From positions 1 to 63,883 of the forward strand of contig CAIPEB010000753.1 in the NCBI GenBank assembly GCA_903863885.1: a stretch of 63,883 nucleotides of DNA. The letters are read 5' to 3'. The notes beneath the pieces were generated by a model. It was given only the letters and a program-made list of their open reading frames with translations. It ran no database searches and was not told where the DNA came from. Positions 45,325 through 55,405 of the stretch are shown piece by piece. Position numbers and translations under genes: made by a program. The stretch is from an uncultured Planctomycetaceae bacterium (lineage in GTDB: Bacteria; Planctomycetota; Planctomycetia; Pirellulales; Pirellulaceae). How positions within the stretch are numbered: position 1 is the first letter of the stretch; each line of letters opens with the position of its first letter.

Positions 45325-46155
45325 CTATTTGTCGACAGGGAGAGAATGCTGCAGGATGAAGTTGACAATCGGCGTGGAGTCATCGAGACCGTGCGGATGA
45401 TGGCCGATCCCCGGCTTGCGAATCAACACGATTTCGCCGCCGAGCTTTCGATATCGGTCCGCGATGATGCCCGTGTTTTCGTCCCACGGAACGACGTCGT
45501 CCGCGTCGCCGAAAACATGAAGCAGCGGCACATGTGCCTTGGCAAGCGGCTCCAGTCGATCGATGGGGTTGTCCGGATAGGCAAGCGCCTCGGCCTCGGT
45601 GGCAAAACCGTACTGCTTCATCACGAGCTGCCAGTCGCCGGGGCTGCCTTTTCCTTTGCCCTTGCCTCCCGGCCAGCTCTTGAAGTCGCACACCGGCGCA
45701 TCGGCATAGATGCAGGCGACCTTATCGGGATTGGCGATCGCCCAGTTGTAGCAATACAAACCGCCGCGACTCAGCCCCACGAGCGCGGCCTTCTTGGCCA
45801 ACCCGTACCTGGAAGTCAGTTCCTGATAAAAAGCGTTCCAATGCGCGACGGCCTTAGGACACCCCAGCATATCGGGGACCTGCATGTAGACGATATGGAA
45901 GCCCTTTCCCAGAAGCGCGATATCCGGCGCCGGCCGATGACCGAAGAACTCGCCGTGCCAGACCCACGGCTTTCCCGGCGCCGCTGCACGGGGCGTGACC
46001 ACGAGAACGGGACGGCCGTCCACCTCAAAATCGTGCTTCTCGTATCCGTTCCAATCGCTCACCTGGCCGCCGAATTGAACTTCAGCGGCCGGCATGGCCG
46101 CGGCGAACACGACAGAAAACAATCCGAACCATGCAACAGCGGATGCTCGGCGCAT
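45325..46155 (-). CDS. Secreted alpha/beta hydrolase
   Basis: A 276-residue protein with a signal peptide (AVAWFGLFSVVFAAAMPA). The nucleophile elbow is GLSRGG, the acid is in HVFGDADDVVPWDEN and the histidine in GIGHHPHGL. A glycine/lysine-rich loop (PGGKGKGKGSPGD) precedes the cap region. Probably an esterase or peptidase-like hydrolase for a glycan side group. Starts at ATG 46155, 40 bases ahead of the GH2 gene in the same direction, so co-transcription is likely. Confidence 0.78.
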   Translation of the reverse strand: MRRASAVAWFGLFSVVFAAAMPAAEVQFGGQVSDWNGYEKHDFEVDGRPVLVVTPRAAAPGKPWVWHGEFFGHRPAPDIALLGKGFHIVYMQVPDMLGCPKAVAHWNAFYQELTSRYGLAKKAALVGLSRGGLYCYNWAIANPDKVACIYADAPVCDFKSWPGGKGKGKGSPGDWQLVMKQYGFATEAEALAYPDNPIDRLEPLAKAHVPLLHVFGDADDVVPWDENTGIIADRYRKLGGEIVLIRKPGIGHHPHGLDDSTPIVNFILQHSLPVDK

Positions 46156-46213
46156 GCGAGTGGTCCCTTCTCGAATAAGCAAGTCCCAACCGGCGCCGGA
46201 AGTCGCGGCCGGC

Positions 46214-46507
46214 CTACGCGTCTTCTACTTCCGATGATTGCAGGTCGCAATACTGCACAAGCACATTGTGGGCAAAATCGAAACCCGCTTCGCGCAGTGC
46301 GGCTTCAACGGCTCGGGGATCGGGCGGCTGATCCACGAGGTAGACCAGTCCCCAAAAGACGGTGCAATCTCCGCTGACATGCTTTCCCGTTGCGACCCGC
46401 CGCACCACAAGCCGAGGGGACATTCTCGACAACAAGTGCTGAACCGGCAGGAACTCGTGTTCATCACGTACAGAGAATGCTTTGGGAAGCTCTACGGTTG
46501 TTTGCAT
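46214..46507 (-). CDS. Small hypothetical protein
   Basis: A 97-residue protein without signal peptide. AGGA on the minus strand lies 8 bases before its ATG and it fits between two genes of the same strand without overlap, which supports it. The sequence has balanced composition (VFWGLVYLVDQPPDPRAVEA, REAGFDFAHNVLVQYCDL) but no motif I recognise. Could be a small soluble ligand-binding or adaptor protein. Confidence 0.5.
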   Translation of the reverse strand: MQTTVELPKAFSVRDEHEFLPVQHLLSRMSPRLVVRRVATGKHVSGDCTVFWGLVYLVDQPPDPRAVEAALREAGFDFAHNVLVQYCDLQSSEVEDA

Positions 46508-46735
46508 GCCTCAGTTCCTCGCTACCGTAGCTTGCCTGATTGGCAATGGGTGATGGGCTGTGGGGAACATCTGAAACGTCGTCAGCATGCTACTAGGATT
46601 TTCCGCCCGAAACCAGCGCAACTCCCGAGAAATGCCCGTCAGCACCCCGGGAACCGTCGGCCTCGACCTCCGGGAATGGACGTTGAACACGGTCGCAGGA
46701 GCGCGCAGTTCGATCCGTCTTCTTGCTCTATGCAT

Positions 46736-48295
46736 CTACTTGCTGCACACAGCCCACAACCAGCCCTGGGTTGTTGCGACGTACAGCGTGCGATTCGCAG
46801 CCACCGGGGATGAGTAGACCCGACCGCCAAGCGAGATGTGGCTGAGGACCTTCAGTTGATTGCCCGCGGCCAGCACCCAGATCCCTTTCGCCGTGGGCAT
46901 GTAGACCTTGCCGTCCGCAACCAGCGTCGATCCCCACGTTTCGCAATTCGTGTCGTGGATCCAGAAGCACCGGCCCGTGGCCGCGTCAAGGCAATGCAAG
47001 CGGCCGCCGACATCGGAAATGTAGACAAGTCCATCTGCGACCGAGACCGTCGAGATCGTGCGATCAAGTCCCTGATAGGCCCAGATCTTACCGCTGGATG
47101 TAATGTCTCCCTGGCCGCGGGCGTCGATGCAGTGCAGCGCCCCGCGACCGCGACCGTGCGCCGGATCTCGACCGATCGCCACGTAGATTCGGTTGTCGAG
47201 AAACACCGGCGTGGCGATGATCTCGCTCATGCCGACAAACGCCCCGTCGTGCTTGTTCGCCGTGCCTTTCACACGTTTGTCGCCGAGGCAGAAATGCGTG
47301 ATCCAGTCATATTCGCCGGTCTGCTTGTATTCGTTCGGAATGCAATCGAACGACCAGACGGTCTTGAGTTTTGCAGGCTTTTCCGGGACCTGCGACAGCG
47401 CCTCGAAGGCATAGAGGATTCCATCGCCTCCACCGTAAAACACCAGCTTGCGGTCATCCACAACGCCCAGCGACGCCGATGACCACTGGCCGTGCAGCAT
47501 TCTCGCCAGAATGGGAGCATCGTCCGTCGCCACCACCCGCCCGTCGCGTTTATCCACCACGATGAAGTTCGGCGCATTGGGAGCCGGTATCTTCCGTTCC
47601 TTCTCTTTCGATGCGTCCGAGAAGGTGTTGCGATCCACGCCGTTCGATGTCGTGACATACAACAGATCGCCGATCAACAGCGGCGAACCGTTGGCCGCAT
47701 CGCAGGGGAACACGCCCAGTTGCTCGCGCATGTCGAGCTTCCAGACCGTACGAGGCTCGCCCGTTTCGGAGACCGATGCCGCATCAAGGCAGACAAGTTC
47801 GCAGCGATTGCTGACAAAGTAGACGCGATCGTTCTCCACAACGGCGGACGAACACACGCCGATCTGCTGGGGAATCACGGCGAAGCCGATCGAAAACCCG
47901 TCAATCTTTCCCGGCACCTGGCAGGGCGCGGCCCTCCATTGCCAGAGCCGCTTTCCCGTCGCCTCGTCAAAGCAGACGAAGATCCCGTCTTCGCCGTCGA
48001 GTCCGCCCAGGTAGATTTTGCCGCCGACGATCGTGGGAGTCGAATAGAATCCCGTGCCGACCTTCACACCCCATTTCACGTTGGTCGCCGATGCCAGATC
48101 CACCGTTCCCTCGCCGCTCTGCTTTCTGCCCGGCGAGAAGGTCTCGGGCAGGCCCTTCTCCGGCGAGACCATGTTCTTTCCATCGGTACCGCACCATTGA
48201 GGCCAGTCGCCCGATCGGGCCGACACGCCCGCCGAGGCGATCAACAAGAACGCGGAACACGCAATCGCGTAACGGATCTCACCGATGCAACACAT
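46736..48295 (-). CDS. Secreted PQQ-type beta-propeller protein
   Basis: A 519-residue exported protein (signal peptide IRYAIACSAFLLIASAGVSA) of the PQQ-repeat propeller kind common in planctomycetes. Blades show W-x-W and G-x-Y-x-x-P patterns: GDWPQWCGTDG, GFYSTPTIVGGKIYLGGLDG, TGKRLWQWRAAP, CLDAATGRCFWIHDT, YVATTQGWLWAV. No cofactor-binding or dehydrogenase residues were identified, so a binding or scaffold role is more likely than enzymatic. The ATG at 48295 opens the signal peptide; the upstream frame is a spurious extension. It diverges from the GH28-like gene. Confidence 0.75.
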   Translation of the reverse strand: MCCIGEIRYAIACSAFLLIASAGVSARSGDWPQWCGTDGKNMVSPEKGLPETFSPGRKQSGEGTVDLASATNVKWGVKVGTGFYSTPTIVGGKIYLGGLDGEDGIFVCFDEATGKRLWQWRAAPCQVPGKIDGFSIGFAVIPQQIGVCSSAVVENDRVYFVSNRCELVCLDAASVSETGEPRTVWKLDMREQLGVFPCDAANGSPLLIGDLLYVTTSNGVDRNTFSDASKEKERKIPAPNAPNFIVVDKRDGRVVATDDAPILARMLHGQWSSASLGVVDDRKLVFYGGGDGILYAFEALSQVPEKPAKLKTVWSFDCIPNEYKQTGEYDWITHFCLGDKRVKGTANKHDGAFVGMSEIIATPVFLDNRIYVAIGRDPAHGRGRGALHCIDARGQGDITSSGKIWAYQGLDRTISTVSVADGLVYISDVGGRLHCLDAATGRCFWIHDTNCETWGSTLVADGKVYMPTAKGIWVLAAGNQLKVLSHISLGGRVYSSPVAANRTLYVATTQGWLWAVCSK

Positions 48296-48591
48296 GATTC
48301 GTCTCGAATTCTCAGGCGTGCTGTGAAGGGCGGAGTCTGCGACTCGGGCACCCTCCGACTGTAACGCAGACGTCAATGCTCGCCAACGTGCTGCGGCTCC
48401 GATTTCGCGAGAACGCATTGAGACTTGAGTCGCAGTCGCCGACAATGGCCGCACGGGCGCTGCCAGACAAACGACATCTCGGCAGCGTGAACTCGGCGCC
48501 GCAGCGAACATTCGCCACTCGCGAGTTCGGTCAAGGTCTGCGCCGAAAACCGCCTGCGTCAACCTGCATCGAAGGAGCAGCGTGAAACACG

Positions 48592-50013
48592 ATGAGAACT
48601 AACATCGCCTTTGGATTGCTGATCGCGGTTTGCACAATCAGCTCTGGCAATGCCACGTCGCGTGCCGCGGATGCGGCCAAAATCGTGACGTATCCCGCGC
48701 CGCCCGAGGAGCGGCTCTCTCAGGACTACGAGATCACCGTCAACGGCCAGAAAGTCGATGCGTACGCGGCCCGCGTTCTGGATCCGCCGTTTGCAGGAAA
48801 AGACTGGGATTATGGCGGACCGTACTCCTTCGCGAACTTCGACACCGATGGACGCATTACCGTTCGAATCAAGTCGCCTCGCTCCCTGCAAAACACGGTC
48901 GTCCGTCCAAAGCACTCGGTCGAGAGCGTCGAACATGTGGATGACCACACGCTTGCCATTACGATCGACGGTCCGCGCAAGTTCAGCGTCGAGCCCGACG
49001 GCAAGAAAGGCCCGTTGCTGCTCTTCGCGAATCCCTTGGAAGAAAACCCGCCGAAGCAGGGCGACCCCAACGTGGTTTACTTCGGCCCGGGCACGCACAA
49101 TGCCGGCAAAATCTCCTTGTCGTCCAACCAGACTCTGTATCTGGCCGGCGGCGCCGTCGTGAAGGGCGGCATCTTGGCCGAGGGCGACAACATCCGCATC
49201 ACGGGACGCGGGATTCTCGACGGCTCCGACTGGGAGTGGCGCAAAGGGCCCACACCCATGGTGGTTTCACTGCAGGGCAACCACCTCGAAGTGAGCGGAA
49301 TTACGATTCGAGGCGCGTCGCACTGGACGATCGTGCCCCGCAACTGCCGCGACGTCGTCGTGCGCGGAGTCAAGATCTGCGGCTCGCGAGTCCAGAACGA
49401 CGACGGCATCAACCCCTGCAATTCCCAGGACGTGCTGATCACGGACTGCTTCATCCGCAGCGATGACGACTGCGTCGCGATGAAAGGGCTCGATGAATCC
49501 GCGACCGCCGGCAACGTCGAGCGCGTGACCGTTGAGAATTGCGTGCTGTGGTGCGACCGGGCCAGGATCTTCCTGCTGGGTCACGAAAGCCGCGCTCCCT
49601 TCATGCGGCAGATCAAGCTGCGCAATCTGGATATCATCCATTTCACGATGACCGCCTTCCTGTTCGAACCCGGCGAAGATATGCGACTGGAAGACGTCAC
49701 TGTCGAAAACGTGCGACTTCACGGCGAGGGTCAGCGCGAGCTCGCCCGGCTGAAGCCTGTCGTTAACCAGTATATGCGCAGGAAAGTGCCCGGCTTCGTA
49801 CGCAACGTCCGTTTTGAAAACGTCAGCGTCGACGGAGCGCCGGGGGAATACCTGTTCCAGATCGAAGGCGCCGATCCGCAACACAACGTTCAGGACGTCG
49901 TGCTGCAGAACGTAAAGGTCAACGGCCAGCTTTTGTCAGAAACTCCGGCTCGACTGAAGACCGGCATGTTCACGGAACGTATTGAAACAAGCGCGCCGCA
50001 GTCAAAGCCGTAA
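48592..50013 (+). CDS. GH28-like polygalacturonase family protein
   Basis: A 473-residue secreted right-handed beta-helix protein (signal peptide IAFGLLIAVCTISSG). GH28 enzymes carry NTD, DD, GHG and RIK blocks; here NDDGIN (Asn269-Asp271), SDDDCVA (Asp291-Asp293) and GHE (330-332) correspond to the first three, with GHE in place of GHG. The catalytic aspartates therefore appear present, but the pectinase histidine site is altered, so the substrate may not be homogalacturonan. GAAGGAG lies 14 bases before the ATG, a little far. Divergent from the PQQ gene. Confidence 0.78.
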   Translation: MRTNIAFGLLIAVCTISSGNATSRAADAAKIVTYPAPPEERLSQDYEITVNGQKVDAYAARVLDPPFAGKDWDYGGPYSFANFDTDGRITVRIKSPRSLQNTVVRPKHSVESVEHVDDHTLAITIDGPRKFSVEPDGKKGPLLLFANPLEENPPKQGDPNVVYFGPGTHNAGKISLSSNQTLYLAGGAVVKGGILAEGDNIRITGRGILDGSDWEWRKGPTPMVVSLQGNHLEVSGITIRGASHWTIVPRNCRDVVVRGVKICGSRVQNDDGINPCNSQDVLITDCFIRSDDDCVAMKGLDESATAGNVERVTVENCVLWCDRARIFLLGHESRAPFMRQIKLRNLDIIHFTMTAFLFEPGEDMRLEDVTVENVRLHGEGQRELARLKPVVNQYMRRKVPGFVRNVRFENVSVDGAPGEYLFQIEGADPQHNVQDVVLQNVKVNGQLLSETPARLKTGMFTERIETSAPQSKP

Positions 50014-50081
50014 GGCGTTTTGTTTCGGCATACGGTGCGTCGAACTACTCCACTGGAAACCGAGCAACCGGAAATCCACCC

Positions 50082-51590
50082 ATGAAGTCCGCACTCGCGA
50101 TCTTCGCAGCAGCCCTCGCACTATGTCATTGTGCCCCGGCCGCAGAAACTCATAAGCCCAACATCCTCGTCATTCTGATCGACGACCTCGGCTGGGGAGA
50201 CTTGAGTTGTTACGGCATGAAAGCCACATCAACTCCCAATGTGGATCGCCTGGCACGCGAAGGACTGCGGTTCACCGACGGCCATTGCGCGGCCGCGACC
50301 TGCACGCCGTCTCGTTACGCACTGATGACCGGTGAGTATCCCTGGCGCAAACGAGGCACAGGTGTCCTGCCGGGAGATGCCGGACTGGTCATTGAGCCCG
50401 AACGCGGGACGCTGCCGCAGATTCTGCAGTCTGCCGGATACAAAACCGGCGCCGTGGGCAAATGGCATCTCGGTCTCGGTCCTCAGGGCGGACCGAATTG
50501 GAACGGGCTGATCGAACCCGGACCGAAAGAGGTCGGATTTGACTTCAGCTTTATCATGGCCGCCACCGGCGATCGCGTGCCGTGCGTTTATGTGAAGAAC
50601 GGACACGTCGTCGGACTGGACCCCAATGACCCGATCGAGGTCAGCTACGCGCAGCCCTTTCCGGGACAGCCCACGGGCAAGAACAACCCTGAACTGCTGA
50701 AGATGCATCCAAGCCATGGCCACGACATGGCGCTCGTCAACGGCATCAGCCGCATCGGATATATGAAAGGCGGAACGTCGGCGCTGTGGAAAGACGAGGA
50801 CATGGCCGACACCTTCACGCAAAACGCGCTCGAGTTCATCGAACAGAACCAAGAGCAGCCGTTTTTCCTTTACTTCGCAACGCAGGACATCCACGTCCCG
50901 CGAGTGCCGCACCCGCGTTTCGCCGGCAAAAGCGGAATGGGCCCTCGCGGCGATGCGATCGTGCAGATGGACTGGTGCGTCGGGCAGTTGCTGGACAAAC
51001 TCGATCAGCTGAAGCTCTCGGAGAGAACGCTGGTTGTCTTCACCAGCGACAACGGTCCGGTCGTCGACGACGGATATCGCGACGAGGCCGTGGAAAAACT
51101 CGGTTCGCACAAACCCGCAGGGCCATGGCGCGGCGGCAAGTACAGCAACTTCGAGGCCGGCACGCGAGTCCCGTTCCTCGTCCGCTGGCCGGGCCGCATT
51201 AAGCCGGGGGAATCCGCGGCACTGGTATCGCAGGTTGATTTTCTCGCCTCATTCGCCGCGCTGACGGGAACGACGCCGCCTGATGCCAGGGACAGCCAAA
51301 ACGTACTGCCGGCTCTGCTTGGCGATTCACCCACGGGTCGAAAGTCCTTTGCCCCCAGCGCCAGCGTTCTGTCGCTGCGCGACGGTGACTGGAAGTACAT
51401 CAGCCCCGGCAAAGGCGCCAAACGCCAGGTAGCGACCAATACGGAACTCGGAAATGACCCCGACGGACAACTCTACGACCTGTCGAGCGATCCGGGCGAA
51501 ACCGACAACGTGATCGAAGAACAAAACAGCCGGGCAAAGGACATGGCCGAGCAATTGTCCAAAATCCGAAGCGCCGGCCGACGGCCTTAG
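50082..51590 (+). CDS. S1-family sulfatase (CTPSR)
   Basis: A 502-residue secreted sulfatase (signal peptide SALAIFAAALALCHCAPA). Metal-binding ILIDDLGWGD (Asp34/Asp35) and the formylglycine site CTPSR (Cys74) are intact, followed by the long variant of the alkaline-phosphatase-like fold with VGKWHLG and FTSDNGP. Removes sulfate esters, probably from the polysaccharide degraded by the neighbouring glycosidases. Activation needs a formylglycine-generating enzyme, which I do not find in this window. Same direction as the GH28-like gene 68 bases upstream. Confidence 0.9.
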   Translation: MKSALAIFAAALALCHCAPAAETHKPNILVILIDDLGWGDLSCYGMKATSTPNVDRLAREGLRFTDGHCAAATCTPSRYALMTGEYPWRKRGTGVLPGDAGLVIEPERGTLPQILQSAGYKTGAVGKWHLGLGPQGGPNWNGLIEPGPKEVGFDFSFIMAATGDRVPCVYVKNGHVVGLDPNDPIEVSYAQPFPGQPTGKNNPELLKMHPSHGHDMALVNGISRIGYMKGGTSALWKDEDMADTFTQNALEFIEQNQEQPFFLYFATQDIHVPRVPHPRFAGKSGMGPRGDAIVQMDWCVGQLLDKLDQLKLSERTLVVFTSDNGPVVDDGYRDEAVEKLGSHKPAGPWRGGKYSNFEAGTRVPFLVRWPGRIKPGESAALVSQVDFLASFAALTGTTPPDARDSQNVLPALLGDSPTGRKSFAPSASVLSLRDGDWKYISPGKGAKRQVATNTELGNDPDGQLYDLSSDPGETDNVIEEQNSRAKDMAEQLSKIRSAGRRP

Positions 51591-51612
51591 CACGCAAGAC
51601 AAGGAGAACGCG

Positions 51613-52992
51613 TTACTTCTTGGCAGCTTTCTTAGCGGCCTTCGGCTTGGCTCCCGGCGGGCTCTTGAAGATCGGCGCGATATTATCCTTGTTCCACGCG
51701 TCGTAGGCGGCCTTCAACCGCTCGAAAACCTGAGGCTGCGCGGCCGCCAGATCTTTGGCTTCTCCAAGGTCCGTTTCCAAATCGAATAGCTGAACGCCGT
51801 CAGCCTTCGTACCCACCAATTTCCATTTGCCTTCGCGAACAGCGAACTGGTCTCCTCCCGATGCGCGCCAGAATAACAGACGATCCGGCGGTGGGACCGC
51901 TTCGCCTGAAAGCCAGGGCAGGATATTGACTCCGTCCAATGCCGGCTTTTCGGAATCTCGAACTCCGGCGATCGCGGCCGCTGTGGCAAACACATCGAGC
52001 GAAAAGACCGGAGAATCGAAGTCCTTCCCCTCCGGGATATGACCCGGCCAGGAAACGACGTACGGCACGCGAACTCCGCCTTCGTACGTCTGGCCCTTGG
52101 CGCCGCGAAGCGGACTGTTGTCGCTGTGGGTGACACTCGTCGGACCGCCATTGTCGCTCATGAAGAACACAAGCGTGCTCTCGTCCTGGCCGCTCGCGCG
52201 AAGCGCGGCCAGCACTTCACCGACGGCGTCATCCATACCCACCACAAGCCCCGCATACCTGCGCCGAGTTTCGTCTTCGATCGTTTTCACTCGATCAAGC
52301 TGCTTATCGGTCACCTGCAGCGGTGCGTGAGGCGCATTGAAGGCAAGGTACAGAAACCAGGGATGGCCCTGGTGACGAGTCACAAACGCCGCACCTTCCT
52401 GCCCCAGCACTGTGGTGAGATAGCCCTTCAGCGGCTCGCTCACGCCGTTTCTATCCATGGGAATCTGGTACTCCGCCGAACCGTTGGCTTCGGGCAGATA
52501 GACATGTCCTCCGCCCAGCATGCCGAAGTACTCGTCGAACCCCCGCCGGTTGGGATGGAACTGCGGATGAGCGCCCAGATGCCACTTTCCCACGCACCCC
52601 GTGGTATAGCCCGCGGACTTCAGCACCGTGGGAAGCGTCGCTTGCGCAAGCGGCAAACCCGATATCGTATCGTCAGGATTCCACTGCGGATTGTTCTCGT
52701 GCCCGAACCGCTGCTGATACCGCCCCGTGATCAGGCCCGCACGCGTCGGACTGCAGAATGGATGCGAAACATAGCCGCTTGTGCAGCGTACGCCGCGTCT
52801 GGCAAGTCCATCGAGATTCGGTGTGGGGATATCCTTGCACCCCTGAAATCCCAGGTCGGCGTAACCCAGATCATCTGCCAGAATGACGAGTATGTTCGGC
52901 CGCGCGGGCACAGCCTGAGCAGCCTCCGCAAGCGGCGCAAAAAGCAGCAGCCCAACCAGCCCGCACCACCGCAATGAACGTCCCGCACCCAT
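51613..52992 (-). CDS. S1-family sulfatase (CSPTR)
   Basis: A 459-residue secreted sulfatase. ATG 52992 begins a signal peptide (SLRWCGLVGLLLFAPLAEA). The site is CSPTR with Cys80, and ILADDLGY (Asp40/Asp41) and MSDNGGP bind calcium. The C-terminus ends in a Lys-rich tail (KPKAAKKAAKK). It follows the fucosidase by 44 bases on the same strand, so the two probably form an operon that removes sulfate and then fucose. It converges on the CTPSR sulfatase. Confidence 0.9.
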   Translation of the reverse strand: MGAGRSLRWCGLVGLLLFAPLAEAAQAVPARPNILVILADDLGYADLGFQGCKDIPTPNLDGLARRGVRCTSGYVSHPFCSPTRAGLITGRYQQRFGHENNPQWNPDDTISGLPLAQATLPTVLKSAGYTTGCVGKWHLGAHPQFHPNRRGFDEYFGMLGGGHVYLPEANGSAEYQIPMDRNGVSEPLKGYLTTVLGQEGAAFVTRHQGHPWFLYLAFNAPHAPLQVTDKQLDRVKTIEDETRRRYAGLVVGMDDAVGEVLAALRASGQDESTLVFFMSDNGGPTSVTHSDNSPLRGAKGQTYEGGVRVPYVVSWPGHIPEGKDFDSPVFSLDVFATAAAIAGVRDSEKPALDGVNILPWLSGEAVPPPDRLLFWRASGGDQFAVREGKWKLVGTKADGVQLFDLETDLGEAKDLAAAQPQVFERLKAAYDAWNKDNIAPIFKSPPGAKPKAAKKAAKK

Positions 52993-53036
52993 GGCGACTC
53001 CATTAATTGACTCTTGCGACGTTCTTAGCCCGCCGG

Positions 53037-54974
53037 TCACTTCGCCGACAACTGCGCTAGTCGGACATTAATCGGTTTCCACGACGAGGCGTCGCGCGGG
53101 CGCAAAGTCACGACGACGTTGCCCGCATTCTTGATATTCACTTTCCCGATATCCACGACGCGAAAATCTTCCCAGCCGCCCGTTGCGTCCAGCTTGCAGG
53201 TCAGAGATTCTCCGCCCGCTTCACCGACGATTTCCACTCCTGAATTAGGCGTCGCGTAGGTCATGCTCAAGCCATATTCCCCCGCCTTATCGACCCGGAT
53301 CGTCCACGAGACGTTCTCGGCGGCAATATCCCAGAAGCCGATGTTGGGCTGCCCGCCACGATTCTCGATCTTGACCTGTTCGCCATGCAGCGACGCGTCG
53401 TCGGGCTTCAATGTGTAATTTCCCTTGGCGTCCGGTGCGACGACCGTGACCACTTCGGGAATCGGGACCGGTTTGAGATCTTGTCCGGTGATTTTCAGCG
53501 CACAGGTGTGAGGAGACACTTTTTCCTTTGGCACCGTCACCTGCAGCCCTTCCGGCGTCTGACGCCAGGCTACTTCTCCCGCATAACCCAGCACTTTCAC
53601 GCTGCTGATCTGGCCTGCACCTTCGGCAAGCGATCGGATTTGCAGCTGCCCGTCTTCAGGCCATCCCAGAGCGATCGCGTACAGCGTCGGCCCCTTGGTC
53701 GTGAAGCGAATGTCGCTTGGGCCGTAATTGAAGTCTTCCTTGAAATGTCCTCCCTGGTACCGAACGCCACCCTCGCCGTAAACCAGCCATGGGCGGGTCT
53801 CGTAAATTGCCTCGCCATGCACGGCGATCCACTCCGCCATCTGCGACAGAGCCTCTTCAACCTCGGGATCCAGCGATCCGTCAGGTCGCTGCACGACGTT
53901 GAGCAGCAGGTTTCCGTTCTTGGATACGATGTCGACCAGCATATGGATGTTCCAGCTCACGGGCCGGAACTGCCAGTGCTTGTTGTAGAACCAGTCGCCG
54001 ATCGAGGTATCGGTCTGCCACGGGTGCGGGTTGATGCGAGGCATGACTCCACGCTCGAGATCCTCGACCCATCGCCCTTCGGACTTCTGCTTGCACGTGT
54101 AGACGACGTCCACCTTGCCGTTGTGAAGAGACGCGTTTCGGTTGTACAGATGTGCAATCAGTCCTGCGCCGACTTCGTTGCCGAACGGCACACCGCCGTC
54201 GGTGTATAGGAGATCGGGCTGATAGTTGTCGACAAGTTCCTTGATTCGCTCGAACCACTGCTGCTGCCACTTCGGGTTGCTGCTGTACCAGCCGGTATCT
54301 CCCTTTTCCGCGGGGAAGTGATACAGGTCCTGAAATTTCGGATCGGCTCCGTCATACGGAACTCCCGCGCGGGAGCCGTCCTTGTCCGAGCCGTGACTTG
54401 TCTGGAACCACGTGAAACTCGCGCCCAGGTGCTCCGAGACGCCGAACCGCAGGCCGTATTTCTTTGCGGCCTTCTGCCATTCGCCGACCACATCCCGCTT
54501 CGGCCCCATATTCACGGCATTCCATTTGTGCAGCTGCGAATTCCACAAATAGAAATTGTCGTGGTGCGAGCCCATGCTGACGAAGTACTTCGCGCCGGCT
54601 TTCTTATAGAGAGACATCAGCCGATCAGGATCCCACTTTTCCGCCTTCCACAGCGGGATGATGTCCTTGTAGCCCTGCTGAGACGGGTGTCCGTACTGGC
54701 TCAGGTGGTGTTCGTACTGAGGATGCCCCTGAACGTACATGTGCTTGGCGTACCAATCGCCTTCCATGGGCACCGATTGCGGTCCCCAGTGCGCCCAGAT
54801 ACCGAACTTGGCGTCCCGAAACCAGTCGGGACATTCGTATTGTCGCAGCGATTCGACTTCGGCCTTGAACGGCCCGTCGGCAATGGCCGGCGACTCGCAT
54901 CTGGCAACGCGACCGACGAACACGGCCGCAAACGCGACCAACGCAATCATCCCGCAACGGCGTGGAAACGACAT
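53037..54974 (-). CDS. Family GH29 alpha-L-fucosidase
   Basis: A 645-residue secreted enzyme (signal peptide CGMIALVAFAAVFVGRVARC). GH29 features are WFRDAKFGIWAHWG near the start, KYFVSMGSHHDNF (usually KHHDGF), the nucleophile Asp259 in DLLYTDGG and SKNGNLLLNV. After about residue 480 a carbohydrate-binding beta-sandwich region is probable. It removes terminal alpha-L-fucose from glycans and its product would fit the FucP-like transporter at 17466. Operonic with the CSPTR sulfatase. Confidence 0.9.
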   Translation of the reverse strand: MSFPRRCGMIALVAFAAVFVGRVARCESPAIADGPFKAEVESLRQYECPDWFRDAKFGIWAHWGPQSVPMEGDWYAKHMYVQGHPQYEHHLSQYGHPSQQGYKDIIPLWKAEKWDPDRLMSLYKKAGAKYFVSMGSHHDNFYLWNSQLHKWNAVNMGPKRDVVGEWQKAAKKYGLRFGVSEHLGASFTWFQTSHGSDKDGSRAGVPYDGADPKFQDLYHFPAEKGDTGWYSSNPKWQQQWFERIKELVDNYQPDLLYTDGGVPFGNEVGAGLIAHLYNRNASLHNGKVDVVYTCKQKSEGRWVEDLERGVMPRINPHPWQTDTSIGDWFYNKHWQFRPVSWNIHMLVDIVSKNGNLLLNVVQRPDGSLDPEVEEALSQMAEWIAVHGEAIYETRPWLVYGEGGVRYQGGHFKEDFNYGPSDIRFTTKGPTLYAIALGWPEDGQLQIRSLAEGAGQISSVKVLGYAGEVAWRQTPEGLQVTVPKEKVSPHTCALKITGQDLKPVPIPEVVTVVAPDAKGNYTLKPDDASLHGEQVKIENRGGQPNIGFWDIAAENVSWTIRVDKAGEYGLSMTYATPNSGVEIVGEAGGESLTCKLDATGGWEDFRVVDIGKVNIKNAGNVVVTLRPRDASSWKPINVRLAQLSAK

Positions 54975-55405
54975 ATTCTGGCTCCCGGTGAAAACTTCGT
55001 TTGTTCGTGCGGACGGCGCCCCTCTGAGAACGTGTTTGAAAAATCAACTTCACGCTCCCGCCATGCGGGAGCGTCGGACGCGAAAGCCTCCGGGGAGGGT
55101 CAGTTCCCCCTCTGCGGCCCCGCCGGGCCGACTCTCCCCAAGGGCAGAGTGAATTCCAAAACACCTTCCAACAGAAACTCGCACCACACGTTGTTTTCGA
55201 ACATCTGTTTTGTGAAGCACATTGTCATTCGGGCGAACGCGCGGTGCCATACCCGGTGGCGAATTGGCGCAGAGCGTACAACTGCGGGAATCTCGATCCC
55301 GAGCGACCGTGCGGGTGCTCCGGGATTGCAGATGGCGACGGAAAGCGGCAAACTTGGACGGTCGGACTCCCGGTTAAGAGCAACGCAATCGCGAAGGCAC
55401 ACAAC
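54975..55405. other. Divergent-promoter gap with hairpins
   Basis: Lies between the fucosidase and GH32-like genes, which diverge. It holds a perfect 10-bp hairpin at 55052-55074 and a GC-rich repeat-like stretch up to about 55165. No gene is supported; the open frames across it are low quality. Confidence 0.5.
55052..55074. repeat. Perfect 10-bp hairpin
   Basis: ACGCTCCCGC-CAT-GCGGGAGCGT, a very stable GC stem with a 3-base loop. No T-run on either side. It sits in a divergent-promoter region, so it is not a natural terminator; it looks like a REP-type element or a regulator site. Confidence 0.65.
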
